Counted from the stretch's first letter, positions 31,155 to 39,863 are shown. The stretch: DNA of 64,000 nt from an uncultured bacterium (GCA_947381965.1 CANCXX010000018.1:1-64000); one strand, 5' to 3'. The notes: generated from the letters alone by a model not told the origin. Made by a program: numbers and translations.

Positions 31155-32702
31155 ATGGGCAAGATAATATTTGAAAAGGTTGATTTTTATTATCCGGAAA
31201 TATATTCACCAGTTTTTGAAAAAGTTTCAATTTCTGTTGATACAAAGTGGAGGCTTGGCCTTATTGGACGCAATGGACGTGGAAAGACAACTTTACTTAA
31301 ACTTATCACCGGGGAATTAACTCAGACAAGCGGAAAAATTAAAAGAGATGTTGACGTTGAGTATTTTCCATATCAATACTTTGGAAATGTCAAAATAACT
31401 TTAAATGTTATTAAAGAATGTATTGGTGGATTATATAGTCTGGAGCAACATTTAGATGATTCTTCCGCACTGGAAAAGTATATGGAACTGGATGGATTTA
31501 GTGTTGAAGGAAAAATAAGAAAAGAGGCAGGAAAAATTGGATTAAAGTATAACATACTTGACAGGGAATTTGAAACGCTATCCAGTGGTGAAAGGACGAA
31601 AGCATTAATTATTTCATTGTTTTTAAAGCAAAATACATTTATTTTGCTTGATGAACCTACCAATCATCTGGATGTCCATGGAAAAGAAGAATTAAAAAAT
31701 TACTTAAAAAAAAAGCAGGGATTTATTCTTGTGTCCCATGACAGAGCCTTTCTTGACAGTGTGACGGACCATATACTTTCTATTAATAAAGCAGACATAA
31801 CCATAGAAAAAGGTAATTATACCACTTGGGAAAATAATAAAACAATTGTTGAGGAATATGAGAGGAGGACAAGCGAAAATCTGCAGCATGAGATTGCCAG
31901 AATGGAAAGTAATATTGTACAGAAAAAAAACTGGGCAGATGTTTCAAATAAGCAGAAATATCATTTTGCTTCAAATAGCAGGACTGGCGGAGTTCAGGCA
32001 TACCAGGGACAGGCAAAAAGAAGTGAATTAAAAATAAGAAAAGATATAGAGGAAAAAAAGAAGCTGCTTAGAAACTATGAAGAAAGCAGAAATCTGGAAT
32101 TTGAACAGGAGGAAAAAGAGGGATGGCTGATAAAAGTAGATAATTTAAATTTTTCGTATATAAGAGAAGAAAAGCTGATAAAGAATCTGTCTTTGGAAGT
32201 AAAAGAGCATGATACAGTATTGATACAGGGAAAAAATGGAAGTGGAAAAAGTACGCTTTTAAAATTGATTACCGGTAAAATTGTTCATCCATCTATAAGC
32301 TATAATGGAAATATTATTTTTTCAGTTCTTCCACAGGAAATAGATATGGAAAACTGCCATAATGGAAGAGAATTTTTAAAGTCGAAGTTGGATGATGAAA
32401 AAGAATATATAAGCAGTATGCAGGTATGTGAAATGTTTGATATTACAGAAGAACTGTTAGAGAAGCCATGTGATACCTACAGCAGCGGGGAAAAGAAGAA
32501 AATATATCTTGCAAAGGTTTTAAGCAGGCGGAACCATATAATTGTTTTGGATGAACCGTTAAATTATATGGATAATATGTTCCGTAAACAAATTTTAAGA
32601 GCATTTAAGATGCTCCGGCCAACGGTTTTGCTGATAGAACATGATAGTTTCTTTTTGCAGAATCTGGCTACAGTAATTGTAAATTTGGATGAACAAAAAT
32701 AA
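31155..32702 (+). CDS. ABC-F family ATPase, Lsa-like (copy 2)
   Basis: 515 residues. Cassette 1 has NGRGKTTLL, LSSGERT and ILLDEPTNHLD; cassette 2 has NGSGKSTLL, YSSGEKKK and IVLDEPLNYMD. The linker is Glu/Lys-rich and contains a KKNWADVSNK segment like that of copy 1, so the two are paralogues that have diverged. AAGGAGG lies 8 bases before the ATG. A 59-base gap with no terminator suggests cotranscription. Ribosome protection against a 50S-targeting drug is likely but not shown. Confidence 0.82.
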   Translation: MGKIIFEKVDFYYPEIYSPVFEKVSISVDTKWRLGLIGRNGRGKTTLLKLITGELTQTSGKIKRDVDVEYFPYQYFGNVKITLNVIKECIGGLYSLEQHLDDSSALEKYMELDGFSVEGKIRKEAGKIGLKYNILDREFETLSSGERTKALIISLFLKQNTFILLDEPTNHLDVHGKEELKNYLKKKQGFILVSHDRAFLDSVTDHILSINKADITIEKGNYTTWENNKTIVEEYERRTSENLQHEIARMESNIVQKKNWADVSNKQKYHFASNSRTGGVQAYQGQAKRSELKIRKDIEEKKKLLRNYEESRNLEFEQEEKEGWLIKVDNLNFSYIREEKLIKNLSLEVKEHDTVLIQGKNGSGKSTLLKLITGKIVHPSISYNGNIIFSVLPQEIDMENCHNGREFLKSKLDDEKEYISSMQVCEMFDITEELLEKPCDTYSSGEKKKIYLAKVLSRRNHIIVLDEPLNYMDNMFRKQILRAFKMLRPTVLLIEHDSFFLQNLATVIVNLDEQK

Positions 32703-32714
32703 TTATTACTCATA

Positions 32715-32742
32715 TGGAGAGCCTTGGGCTCTCCATTTTCAT
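32715..32742 (+). terminator. Terminator after ABC-F copy 2
   Basis: TGGAGAGCC (32715-32723) pairs with GGCTCTCCA (32727-32735), loop TTG, followed by TTTTC. It lies between convergent genes and may also stop transcripts from the minus-strand radical SAM gene. Confidence 0.85.
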
Positions 32743-32755
32743 CAGATAGATAAAA

Positions 32756-33589
32756 TCATTTCTTTTTCTTTTTTTCTGCCACAAGCAGATCATGATAAAA
32801 ATAATTTTTATAAGCTATATTTTTTTGCTTACAATAACTGTCTATTTCATCAGACAATTGATGCCAGTATTCAATATTCTTTCTATTATATATTTCTTTG
32901 TATCCATTTAAGTATTTTGGATATTTTTCAGATATGTATGCCAGTATTTTTTGCTTATAATCTCCACGTAAATTTAAGTTTTCAAACCAGTATTCACATA
33001 TAAATTCGGATGTTGCATCTACAATTTTCTTAAAATCTGTTATATATGGAAAAATTGGAGACATAAATAAAACAGTATAAATTCCCTGTTTCCGTAATTC
33101 CTTTAAAGCAGCAATCCGCTGTGTAATACTACTGGCATTATCCATATCATTTTGGAAAGTATTATCCAATGTATTAACAGACATTGCAACTGTTAAGTTT
33201 TTCATTTCTTTCAGAATATCAATATCCCTTAAAATCAAATCTGACTTAGTTGAAAGAGTAATAAAACAATCTGCCTGTTTAAGCTGGTTTAAAATATTTT
33301 TTGTAATCTCATATTTTTCTTCAACAGGATTATAACAATCTGTTACAGAAGACATAAAAACAGATTTATGATATAATTTTTTGGTATTAATAGGTTTATC
33401 ACATCGTTTGATATCAATAAAATTTCCCCATTCTTCCGTATGTCCTGTAAACCGTTTCATAAATCGGGCATAACAATATTTACAGGCATGGGGACAGCCG
33501 ATATATGGATTGATGACATAATCACTGGCAGGCAGATTTGATTTTGTAAGCAAATCTTTGGTTAGAATTTCTTTTTCAATTAAGTTCAA
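32756..33589 (-). CDS. SPL-family (SplB-like) radical SAM protein
   Basis: 277 residues from TTG at 33589. The radical SAM cluster motif is CPHACKYC (C-x3-C-x2-C) near residue 33, within INPYIGC and YARFMKRFTGH. SSVTDCYNPVEEKY follows, typical of the COG1533 family that includes spore photoproduct lyase. It should bind a 4Fe-4S cluster and make 5'-deoxyadenosyl radicals; its substrate is unknown. The TTG has GAGGTG five bases upstream and gives MNLIEKEILTKD. An ATG at 33610 overlapping the previous stop is the alternative. It lies 17 bases after the EndoQ-UvrD gene. Confidence 0.82.
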   Translation of the reverse strand: MNLIEKEILTKDLLTKSNLPASDYVINPYIGCPHACKYCYARFMKRFTGHTEEWGNFIDIKRCDKPINTKKLYHKSVFMSSVTDCYNPVEEKYEITKNILNQLKQADCFITLSTKSDLILRDIDILKEMKNLTVAMSVNTLDNTFQNDMDNASSITQRIAALKELRKQGIYTVLFMSPIFPYITDFKKIVDATSEFICEYWFENLNLRGDYKQKILAYISEKYPKYLNGYKEIYNRKNIEYWHQLSDEIDSYCKQKNIAYKNYFYHDLLVAEKKKKK

Positions 33590-33606
33590 AAAGGCACCTC
33601 TTATAA

Positions 33607-36600
33607 TCATATTTTCATAAAATCGAATAAACTCATCTGAACTGCTTTTTCTGTCTTCCTTTTCTTTGGTTTTTCCAGGTTTTCCATTTTGGCGTTCTTT
33701 GCCGGAATTTCATTTAAAAAGAGGGAAGCTTCTTGTCCACAAACTAAAATCAGTTCTTCTTTTGCACGGGTCATGCCGACATAACACAGGCGTCGTTCTT
33801 CTTCCAGAGAGATTTCTTTATCTGTATTGTTATACTCCAAAGGAAAACGTCCCTTATCCATTCCATAAAGGAAAACCACCGGAAATTCCAGTCCCTTGGA
33901 ACCATGGAGTGTCATAAGGTTTACCGTATCTGTGACAATTTTTCTGCCGCCATTTCGTCTTATATCCCCGTCTTCTCCAAAGGAAAGGGTGTGGAGAAAG
34001 GCTTCCATAGTAGTATAAAGTACCGACATATTGATTAATTTTTTAATTACATCCTGATTGTTTGAAGAAATATCCTCAAACCATTCCTCAAGAAGTTTTA
34101 TAGGACGGTTTTTGTGAACTTTTTTCTGGTATTTACCGGTTAAATATACAAATTGATTTTCCCATTCACTACCCAAAAGGGAAAAAAGTAATTTCTGACA
34201 AAGTTCCTTTGCAGGTTTTTCCTGGGGATACAGTATATGACGAAAAAAATATAATGCGGTCCTTACTTCCCGCTCTGTCAGAAAATTCTCCCGTCCGGCC
34301 ACCTGATAGGGAATGCCTTCCTGTTTCAAGCATTTTTCAAGTATTGCAGCCTGTCTGTGCGTCCGGTAAAGTACGGCAATATCTGAAAATCCCCGGACAG
34401 GGCGTTCCTTGTCCGTTTTATTATCTTCTGTGTCCAGCATATCGATTCCGCCAATCTGCCGGTTAATTTCTTTGGCTACGAAGATTGCCTCATGCCATTC
34501 GTCTTCCAATGGAACAATACGTATGGGAAATCCCTCTTTTTTCAAGGTTTCCATCCTGCGTTCCTCTCCCTTATTATGAGAGATTACGCCAAGGGCGGCT
34601 TGCAGAATATCTGATGTGGAACGGTAATTTTCTTTTAGACGGATGGTAATGGGATTTGGATAATCTTTGGATAACTGGTGGAAGATGTCTGGATTACAGC
34701 CACGAAAACCATAGATGGACTGGTCCGGATCACCAATTACAAAAAGTTCCTTGCCGCCCCGTCTCCATTCCTTCACCAGTTGGTATTGAAGAGGATTAAT
34801 ATCCTGAAATTCATCAATTAAAAGGTAAGAGAAAGGCTTTCTTTCTAAAGCATTTTCCGGGATGTCTTTCAATATATTTATTGTTTCTAAAAGTAAATCG
34901 TCATAATCAAGCGCTCCGGATTTTTGTAATAGGTTTTGATAAAAATCATATAATTGTCTGTCTTTTTCATCAACTACAGATAATCCATTTTTGACTTTTG
35001 ACAAATCCTGCAGAAATCTGTTGGGGGATTCTTTCCTTTTAAATTCCAAAAGAGCTGTCTGCGCCAGTTCCATCTGAAGCCCTGTATCTGCCACCACAAA
35101 AGACAGTCCGGTTTCTTTCAGAAAATGGCTGCAGATGGCATGAAAAGTACCAATCTGGACAAATGATGGCAGAGCCTTGCTGAACATACGACTCTTCATC
35201 TCCTCTGCAGCTTTGCTGGTAAAGGTTACCGCTGTGATTTCTTCCTGAGAAATTTTGCGTACTTCAAGAAGAAACTGTAGTCTGGCTATCAGAGTTTTGG
35301 TTTTCCCTGTGCCTGGTCCGGCAATAACTGCTATTGTAGCTCCAATCTGTTCTGCAGCTTTTTTTTGTTGGTCATTCATATCATAAATAGGTAGAGCACT
35401 TTGTATATTCTTTGTAATTTGTTTGCGGATTTTTGTTTTATTTTCTATAATTTCACTTTGGGAATTTTTGCATTTTTGCTTATGATTCATATTTTGAATC
35501 TCTGATGCTGTAAAAAGAGAAATTTGGCCTTCAAGACTGCTGATATCTTCCGGTGTCAAAAGGCTGATTTTTCCATACTCTCCATCAAAGCCCGGTGTTC
35601 GTTCTACCTGTCCTTTACGGAGTTTATTAATTCCTTCTGCAATAAGAGAGCCTGCATTTCTTCGGATGTCTTCAATGGGTATATTTCTTAGAATAGTAAA
35701 TTCGGGACCCAGAGTTTCTGTCATATGCTCATATTGCTCCATGGCCTTCTTTCCTGTGGGGGAGATTCCTGTAGAAGCTCCGATTACTTCTAAAAGGGGT
35801 ACCAAACTTTCAAAGGGACGGCCTTTAGGCAAAATAAATCCTTCTTTTCGGTCCGCAAGCTGTTCTATACGGTTTAGCACGCCAATGGTAATTTTTTTGC
35901 CGCATACCGGGCAGATATTTCCATATCCGGAGGTTTGGGATGGACTGATACATAATCTGCATTTTCTGTGTCCGTCAAAATGGTATTTTCCTTCCTCCGG
36001 GAAAAATTCAATGGTGCCAGTTAGTCCTTTTCCTTTCTGAATAGCTTCAGACAGTCCTGTATAAGATAACTCTATATCAAATAAGTTGGCTTCTCTTCCA
36101 AGTTTTGCAGGTGAATGGGCATCAGAATTTGAGATTAGAAAAAATTGGTCCAGTGCGCTTACCCGCCAGTTCATGGGGGGATCAGAAGAAAGCCCTGTTT
36201 CCAGTGCATGGATATAGGGTGTCAGATCTTCAAAGCAGTCTTCAATTTTGTCAAAACCGGAAAAAGCGCCGAATAAAGAAAAATGCGGTGTCCAAATATG
36301 GGCAGGAATAAAAATTCCCTCTGGGGATACCTGCAGCATGGTTTCCAGCAAATCACGACAGGAAATTCCCAGAATGGGACGTCCGTCAGAATGGATGTTT
36401 CCAATTAGTTCCAGTTGCCTTGACAGTGTATCTGCCGCTTCCAGCCCTGGAAGGATCAGAAGGCTGTGTACTTTCCGTACCCGTTCTCCTTTTTTATAGA
36501 TAGAGCTGATTTCTCCAGTCACTACAAAACGAGGATGATGACCGGAGGCTCCCGGAAGCCGGTATTCTTTTTTCAACACATATAATCCGTCTTCCGCCGG

Positions 36601-36768
36601 TTCTAACTTTTCTGATAGTTCCGCACGCCATGCAGGATGGGTAAAATCTCCGGTACCTACAATATCAATTCCCTTTTTTCCTGCCCAGAAATCCAGATAT
36701 TCCGGCGTGCAGTCTTTACTGGTTGCACGGGAATATCTGGAATGAATATGCAAATCTCCTATGTACAT
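33607..36768 (-). CDS. Endonuclease Q (PHP) - UvrD-like helicase fusion
   Basis: 1053 residues. Residues about 1-300 are a PHP phosphoesterase with GDLHIHSRYSRATS, GTGDFTHP and SNSDAHSPAKLG, then a zinc finger (CRLC...CPVCGKK, about 297-320), the layout of endonuclease Q, which nicks DNA 5' to uracil, hypoxanthine and abasic sites. The C-terminal half is a superfamily 1A helicase: AGPGTGKT, LLIDEFQDINPLQY, GDPDQSIYGFRG, LKENYRST, LMTLHGSKGLEFPVV and CYVGMTRAKEEL. The start ATG at 36768 follows AAGAGG; a longer reading from 36837 runs into the mobile element and is not credible. The role in repair of deaminated DNA is inferred. Confidence 0.88.
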   Translation of the reverse strand: MYIGDLHIHSRYSRATSKDCTPEYLDFWAGKKGIDIVGTGDFTHPAWRAELSEKLEPAEDGLYVLKKEYRLPGASGHHPRFVVTGEISSIYKKGERVRKVHSLLILPGLEAADTLSRQLELIGNIHSDGRPILGISCRDLLETMLQVSPEGIFIPAHIWTPHFSLFGAFSGFDKIEDCFEDLTPYIHALETGLSSDPPMNWRVSALDQFFLISNSDAHSPAKLGREANLFDIELSYTGLSEAIQKGKGLTGTIEFFPEEGKYHFDGHRKCRLCISPSQTSGYGNICPVCGKKITIGVLNRIEQLADRKEGFILPKGRPFESLVPLLEVIGASTGISPTGKKAMEQYEHMTETLGPEFTILRNIPIEDIRRNAGSLIAEGINKLRKGQVERTPGFDGEYGKISLLTPEDISSLEGQISLFTASEIQNMNHKQKCKNSQSEIIENKTKIRKQITKNIQSALPIYDMNDQQKKAAEQIGATIAVIAGPGTGKTKTLIARLQFLLEVRKISQEEITAVTFTSKAAEEMKSRMFSKALPSFVQIGTFHAICSHFLKETGLSFVVADTGLQMELAQTALLEFKRKESPNRFLQDLSKVKNGLSVVDEKDRQLYDFYQNLLQKSGALDYDDLLLETINILKDIPENALERKPFSYLLIDEFQDINPLQYQLVKEWRRGGKELFVIGDPDQSIYGFRGCNPDIFHQLSKDYPNPITIRLKENYRSTSDILQAALGVISHNKGEERRMETLKKEGFPIRIVPLEDEWHEAIFVAKEINRQIGGIDMLDTEDNKTDKERPVRGFSDIAVLYRTHRQAAILEKCLKQEGIPYQVAGRENFLTEREVRTALYFFRHILYPQEKPAKELCQKLLFSLLGSEWENQFVYLTGKYQKKVHKNRPIKLLEEWFEDISSNNQDVIKKLINMSVLYTTMEAFLHTLSFGEDGDIRRNGGRKIVTDTVNLMTLHGSKGLEFPVVFLYGMDKGRFPLEYNNTDKEISLEEERRLCYVGMTRAKEELILVCGQEASLFLNEIPAKNAKMENLEKPKKRKTEKAVQMSLFDFMKI

Positions 36769-36784
36769 TTTATACCTCTTTATC

Positions 36785-36794
36785 TTCTGTATAT
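36785..36794 (+). repeat. Target-site duplication, left
   Basis: TTCTGTATAT, repeated exactly at 37010-37019, bounding the palindromic element. Confidence 0.75.
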
Positions 36795-37009
36795 TAGGTA
36801 ATTGCGAAACTCGTAAACTTGCTGAATATTCTGACAATATATTCTGCGAAAAGCCTTATGCACCATGGAATCAAGACCATAGAAGGCAGGAGGGACGCTC
36901 CCCGACTGTCTTCTGTCCTGCTGGGCTTGATGGAATGCCCGGTGCAACAGGATTTAAGTGGAATATATTGTCAGAATATTTCCACAACTTCAAGTTTCGC
37001 ATTTACCTA
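36795..37009. mobile_element. 215-bp palindromic MITE-like element
   Basis: A non-coding element with inverted ends: left TAGGTAATTGCGAAACT (36795-36811), right AGTTTCGCATTTACCTA, one mismatch. An inner exact 20-base inverted pair AATATTCTGACAATATATTC lies at 36825-36844 on the left, with its complement at 36961-36980. The whole element folds as one imperfect palindrome with arms of about 105 bases. It is flanked by 10-bp direct repeats TTCTGTATAT. No transposase is encoded. It lies five bases upstream of the Shine-Dalgarno region of the EndoQ-UvrD gene. A transposon-derived MITE moved in trans is the best reading. Confidence 0.78.
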
Positions 37010-37019
37010 TTCTGTATAT
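37010..37019 (+). repeat. Target-site duplication, right
   Basis: TTCTGTATAT, identical to 36785-36794 on the other side of the palindromic element. Confidence 0.75.
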
Positions 37020-37123
37020 ATTAATTTACCTGATTGTTATTTCAAGTATATCTGATTTTAAAGGTTGATACAATGTTTTTACAGGCAATATACAGAAATC
37101 AATTTCCAAAGCATTCAAAACAA

Positions 37124-37148
37124 ATTTTCAAAACTGATTTTTGAAAAT
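37124..37148 (-). terminator. Terminator after the DUF4173 gene
   Basis: ATTTTCAAAA (37124-37133) pairs with TTTTGAAAAT (37139-37148). In the minus direction TTGTTTTG follows. It sits 23 bases after the membrane-protein stop. Confidence 0.65.
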
Positions 37149-37170
37149 ATAAGCTTAACAGGGGAAAAAT

Positions 37171-38841
37171 TTAATTAAAAACTACAGAATAAAAGGTGTT
37201 ATTAATTTTTTCAAAATAGTCAGTATTTGACTTATAATAGGTAATATATTGACTATATGCTTTCCATTTTGATAAATTCCATTTTCGGATTGATAATTTT
37301 TTGGGAATAAATTTATATTCTGTTTCTTTTATTAATGAGATTTCTGATAATTTGTAGTTATAACTTTTCCTTACAATTCCTGTACCGTATCTGATAAACC
37401 ACCATTCAAGGTTATATCCAAATTCATCCGCTTTCTGGAAAATAGCCGGAGCAGCATCTAAGGACAGGTGTTGGATCAAATAATCAAAATCGCTAAATGC
37501 TTCCGAGTTGGAAATTATTTTATTGTCTTCTTTATGAATTTCAGCATAAATACTGTGATTTAAATTATATTTGGCAATCCAGTAATCAGGATGGGAAAAG
37601 GAAAACAATAAATAAAAGATGGTTACAGTCATCAGGCAGTATTTTGTAAATGGAAAGCTATTTTTGCATATGAAAACAAGTGCGTCTGTCATTAACAAAA
37701 AAATAACAAAAAGGGACCATAACACAAATACACGTAAAAAAGTCAGATAATAAACTTCAATGTAAAGCAGCATCCGGTAAAAACTTGATGCAATCATTAT
37801 GAAAGTACAGAATGATATAAATACAAGAATACCCTTTAAAATTTTATTTTCTTTAAATCTTTTCAGGCATACCAGTACCAGTCCAAGATTAATAAGACAC
37901 ACAAATACCAGTTGGAAAAATCCTTCCCGTGCATAAGAAGAATAAGTATAGTTCTCCGGTAAAGTTCCCATCCCTCCAAATAGATATACAATCTGGATAT
38001 AGCAGAATATCAGATAAACAAAGGAAATTATTCCTGTAAAAGTAATGCCCATAACAGGTTCGCCTGTTCGCTTGTCCGGTATATCTTCTTTTAGATTGTG
38101 TAAAGAAATCCTGCTTAAAATACAATAGGATGCAAAATACGCAAACAGAAACAAAAATATAATTTTACATAAGTTATAACAAAAATCATAATCCATATAA
38201 AAAGAAAACATGGATTGAAAAGTATTTGAAAAAACTGCATCTGCCTTTACAAGCAGGGGAAGTATAAAGCATAAAAGAAAAAGAGCAATTAATACACCAA
38301 AAAATATATATTTATATTTTCCATTCTCTTTTTGTCCTGTCTGTTTTTTTATTTTTATATAATTATAAGAATCTGTAAATGGATAAAAAACAAATGATAT
38401 ACTAGTAAAAACAATACAAATAATTGATTTTATAAATTTAGGAATGTCCCATTTTTTGTCTTCATATAAATTATGAAGTACAAGGTAAAAAAACAGAAAA
38501 AATATTCCTGTTTTATTAAGTAGTATCAGAATCCAGGAATCTGTCATACATGTGCTTATACCAAGAAGAAGAAGGCTAACAACGGGAAAAAGGGATGTTT
38601 TTTTGGCGGTAATCCCGGACTTTTTCAAATATAAGAAGAAAAAGAAGCAGGTTCCGCCTACGAAAAAAGGGTAGGTAATACCTGAACCATTTTTATAAAG
38701 AAGAAATGTGTAAAGCAAAGCATAAATGAAACATCCAATTCCCATAAATGGGAACAGGGGATTCGGTGTTGGTTTTGTTTTAAATGAATCTTCAGTTGTG
38801 GGAGATTCTACAGCTGTGTTATTACAATTTATAGGTTCCAT
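37171..38841 (-). CDS. DUF4173/DUF4153 family polytopic membrane protein
   Basis: 556 residues. A polar N-terminus of about 25 residues precedes roughly 12 membrane segments (about 28-420). A soluble C-terminal domain of about 130 residues follows, facing one side of the membrane. The segment YSSYAREGFFQLVFVCLINL and the later YRMLLYIEVYYLTFLRVFVL resemble DUF4173/DUF4153 proteins. The function is unknown. It is the third gene of an operon with an XRE regulator and a DUF2975 protein. Confidence 0.72.
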   Translation of the reverse strand: MEPINCNNTAVESPTTEDSFKTKPTPNPLFPFMGIGCFIYALLYTFLLYKNGSGITYPFFVGGTCFFFFLYLKKSGITAKKTSLFPVVSLLLLGISTCMTDSWILILLNKTGIFFLFFYLVLHNLYEDKKWDIPKFIKSIICIVFTSISFVFYPFTDSYNYIKIKKQTGQKENGKYKYIFFGVLIALFLLCFILPLLVKADAVFSNTFQSMFSFYMDYDFCYNLCKIIFLFLFAYFASYCILSRISLHNLKEDIPDKRTGEPVMGITFTGIISFVYLIFCYIQIVYLFGGMGTLPENYTYSSYAREGFFQLVFVCLINLGLVLVCLKRFKENKILKGILVFISFCTFIMIASSFYRMLLYIEVYYLTFLRVFVLWSLFVIFLLMTDALVFICKNSFPFTKYCLMTVTIFYLLFSFSHPDYWIAKYNLNHSIYAEIHKEDNKIISNSEAFSDFDYLIQHLSLDAAPAIFQKADEFGYNLEWWFIRYGTGIVRKSYNYKLSEISLIKETEYKFIPKKLSIRKWNLSKWKAYSQYITYYKSNTDYFEKINNTFYSVVFN

Positions 38842-38872
38842 AATAATCCTCCTAACTTAATAAATGTATTGA

Positions 38873-39094
38873 TTAAAATGTTTCGTCTGGATCCTCTACA
38901 TATTCCAGTAAATCTCCAGGCTGGCAGTGTAAAGCCCTGCATATAGCGTTAAGCGTTGACAGCCGGATGGCTTTTGCTTTATTGTTTTTTAATATGGAAA
39001 GATTGGCAAGAGTGATATCAACTTCACCTGCAAGTTCAGTCAGTCCTTTTTTCTGCTTTGCCATTTCTACGTCCAAATTTATGATGATTGCCAT
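38873..39094 (-). CDS. XRE/Cro-type transcriptional regulator (YozG-like)
   Basis: 73 residues, nearly all helix-turn-helix: MAKQKKGLTELAGEVDITLANLSILKNNKAKAIRLSTLNAICRALHCQPGDLLEY. These small Cro/CI-type regulators are commonly paired with DUF2975 membrane proteins, as here (29 bases apart). The tandem dyads at 39682-39720 upstream of the operon are its likely operator, suggesting autoregulation (inference). Confidence 0.88.
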   Translation of the reverse strand: MAIIINLDVEMAKQKKGLTELAGEVDITLANLSILKNNKAKAIRLSTLNAICRALHCQPGDLLEYVEDPDETF

Positions 39095-39123
39095 AATGCC
39101 TCCTTTTATCTTAACTTTTTTGA

Positions 39124-39570
39124 TTATATTGTAAGATCATTTTCCAGTTTGTAAGTTACGGCTTTATCAAATACGTGAGAAAGTACTTTGCTGAACAGTC
39201 CTGCTATTACAAAAACAAGAATGACTATGAGTACTGCAGGCGTAAGATAAAGAAAAAGCCGACAGCAGGTTATAAGTGCAATAAAAAAGCTGTAAGTTCC
39301 CATTTTGTCGAGGCTTTTTACATTGTCATAGGTAAAACAATCATCCATAAGAACAGAATAAATCATTTTCCGTAATTCATGGATTATCAAAACGGCAAGT
39401 ATGCCTGAAAGTACAAAAATAACGCTTAATTGAGGCACATTTTGTGCAAAGTATGTGTTGTACTTTCCATATCCTTTAATAATGAGAGGTACAAAAATAG
39501 TGACAATAATTCCGGTATAGTATAAAAAATCCAGAAGTATTTTTGTAAACAGGGTTAATTTGTCTTTCAT
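39124..39570 (-). CDS. DUF2975 family membrane protein
   Basis: 148 residues with four membrane segments (about 12-30, 45-63, 93-108, 112-132) and YSVLMDDCFTYDNVKSLDKMG between the second and third, typical of DUF2975. Function unknown. It is the first gene of the operon, with GGAGGA seven bases before the ATG. It probably forms a membrane-linked signalling unit with the XRE regulator. Confidence 0.83.
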   Translation of the reverse strand: MKDKLTLFTKILLDFLYYTGIIVTIFVPLIIKGYGKYNTYFAQNVPQLSVIFVLSGILAVLIIHELRKMIYSVLMDDCFTYDNVKSLDKMGTYSFFIALITCCRLFLYLTPAVLIVILVFVIAGLFSKVLSHVFDKAVTYKLENDLTI

Positions 39571-39656
39571 GAATCTCCTCCTTATATCCGTTAATATATA
39601 GCAAAAAAGTAATGTCCGGTACCTGGTATGTTATATACTGGAACTGTTGTAAAAGG

Positions 39657-39720
39657 AATATATCACTTAAAAAGATGAAAGTCAATAAAAATTTATTGAT
39701 ATTCAATAAAAATATATTGA
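39657..39720 (-). promoter_or_regulatory. Promoter and tandem operator of the DUF2975 operon
   Basis: Minus-strand promoter TTGACT (39680-39685), 17-base spacer, TATATT (39657-39662). Overlapping and upstream of the -35 box are two identical dyads, TCAATA-N6-TATTGA, at 39682-39699 and 39703-39720, exactly 21 bases (two helix turns) apart. They look like a pair of operator sites for a small helix-turn-helix dimer, most likely the operon's own regulator. Confidence 0.75.
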
Positions 39721-39722
39721 AA

Positions 39723-39758
39723 ATTAATAAGTAACATCATAAAGATGTTATTATTAAT
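39723..39758. repeat. Inverted repeat in the divergent DUF2975-DUF1538 region
   Basis: ATTAATAAGTAACATC (39723-39738) and GATGTTATTATTAAT (39744-39758) are inverted copies with one base difference and a five-base centre. No T run follows, so this is more likely a protein-binding dyad or structured site than a terminator. Confidence 0.5.
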
Positions 39759-39825
39759 GAATATATTAAGAAAATGTTAAGAAGTATAAAATAGAAAATT
39801 TTTGTTCAAAATTACCAGCTTTTTA

Positions 39826-39834
39826 TGCTATAAT
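39826..39834 (+). promoter_or_regulatory. Extended -10 promoter of the DUF1538-PII operon
   Basis: TGCTATAAT is an ideal extended -10 box (TGnTATAAT), 30 bases before the first start codon. A weak -35 (TTCAAA) lies 18 bases further upstream. Confidence 0.65.
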
Positions 39835-39863
39835 AATAACAATACTATTAAAAAGAAAGGCGT

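Noticed and set aside
36761-37024. Open reading frames of 78-87 codons across the palindromic element
   Set aside because: They arise from the palindromic sequence itself, overlap each other in two frames, and have no ribosome binding site. The element is better explained as non-coding.
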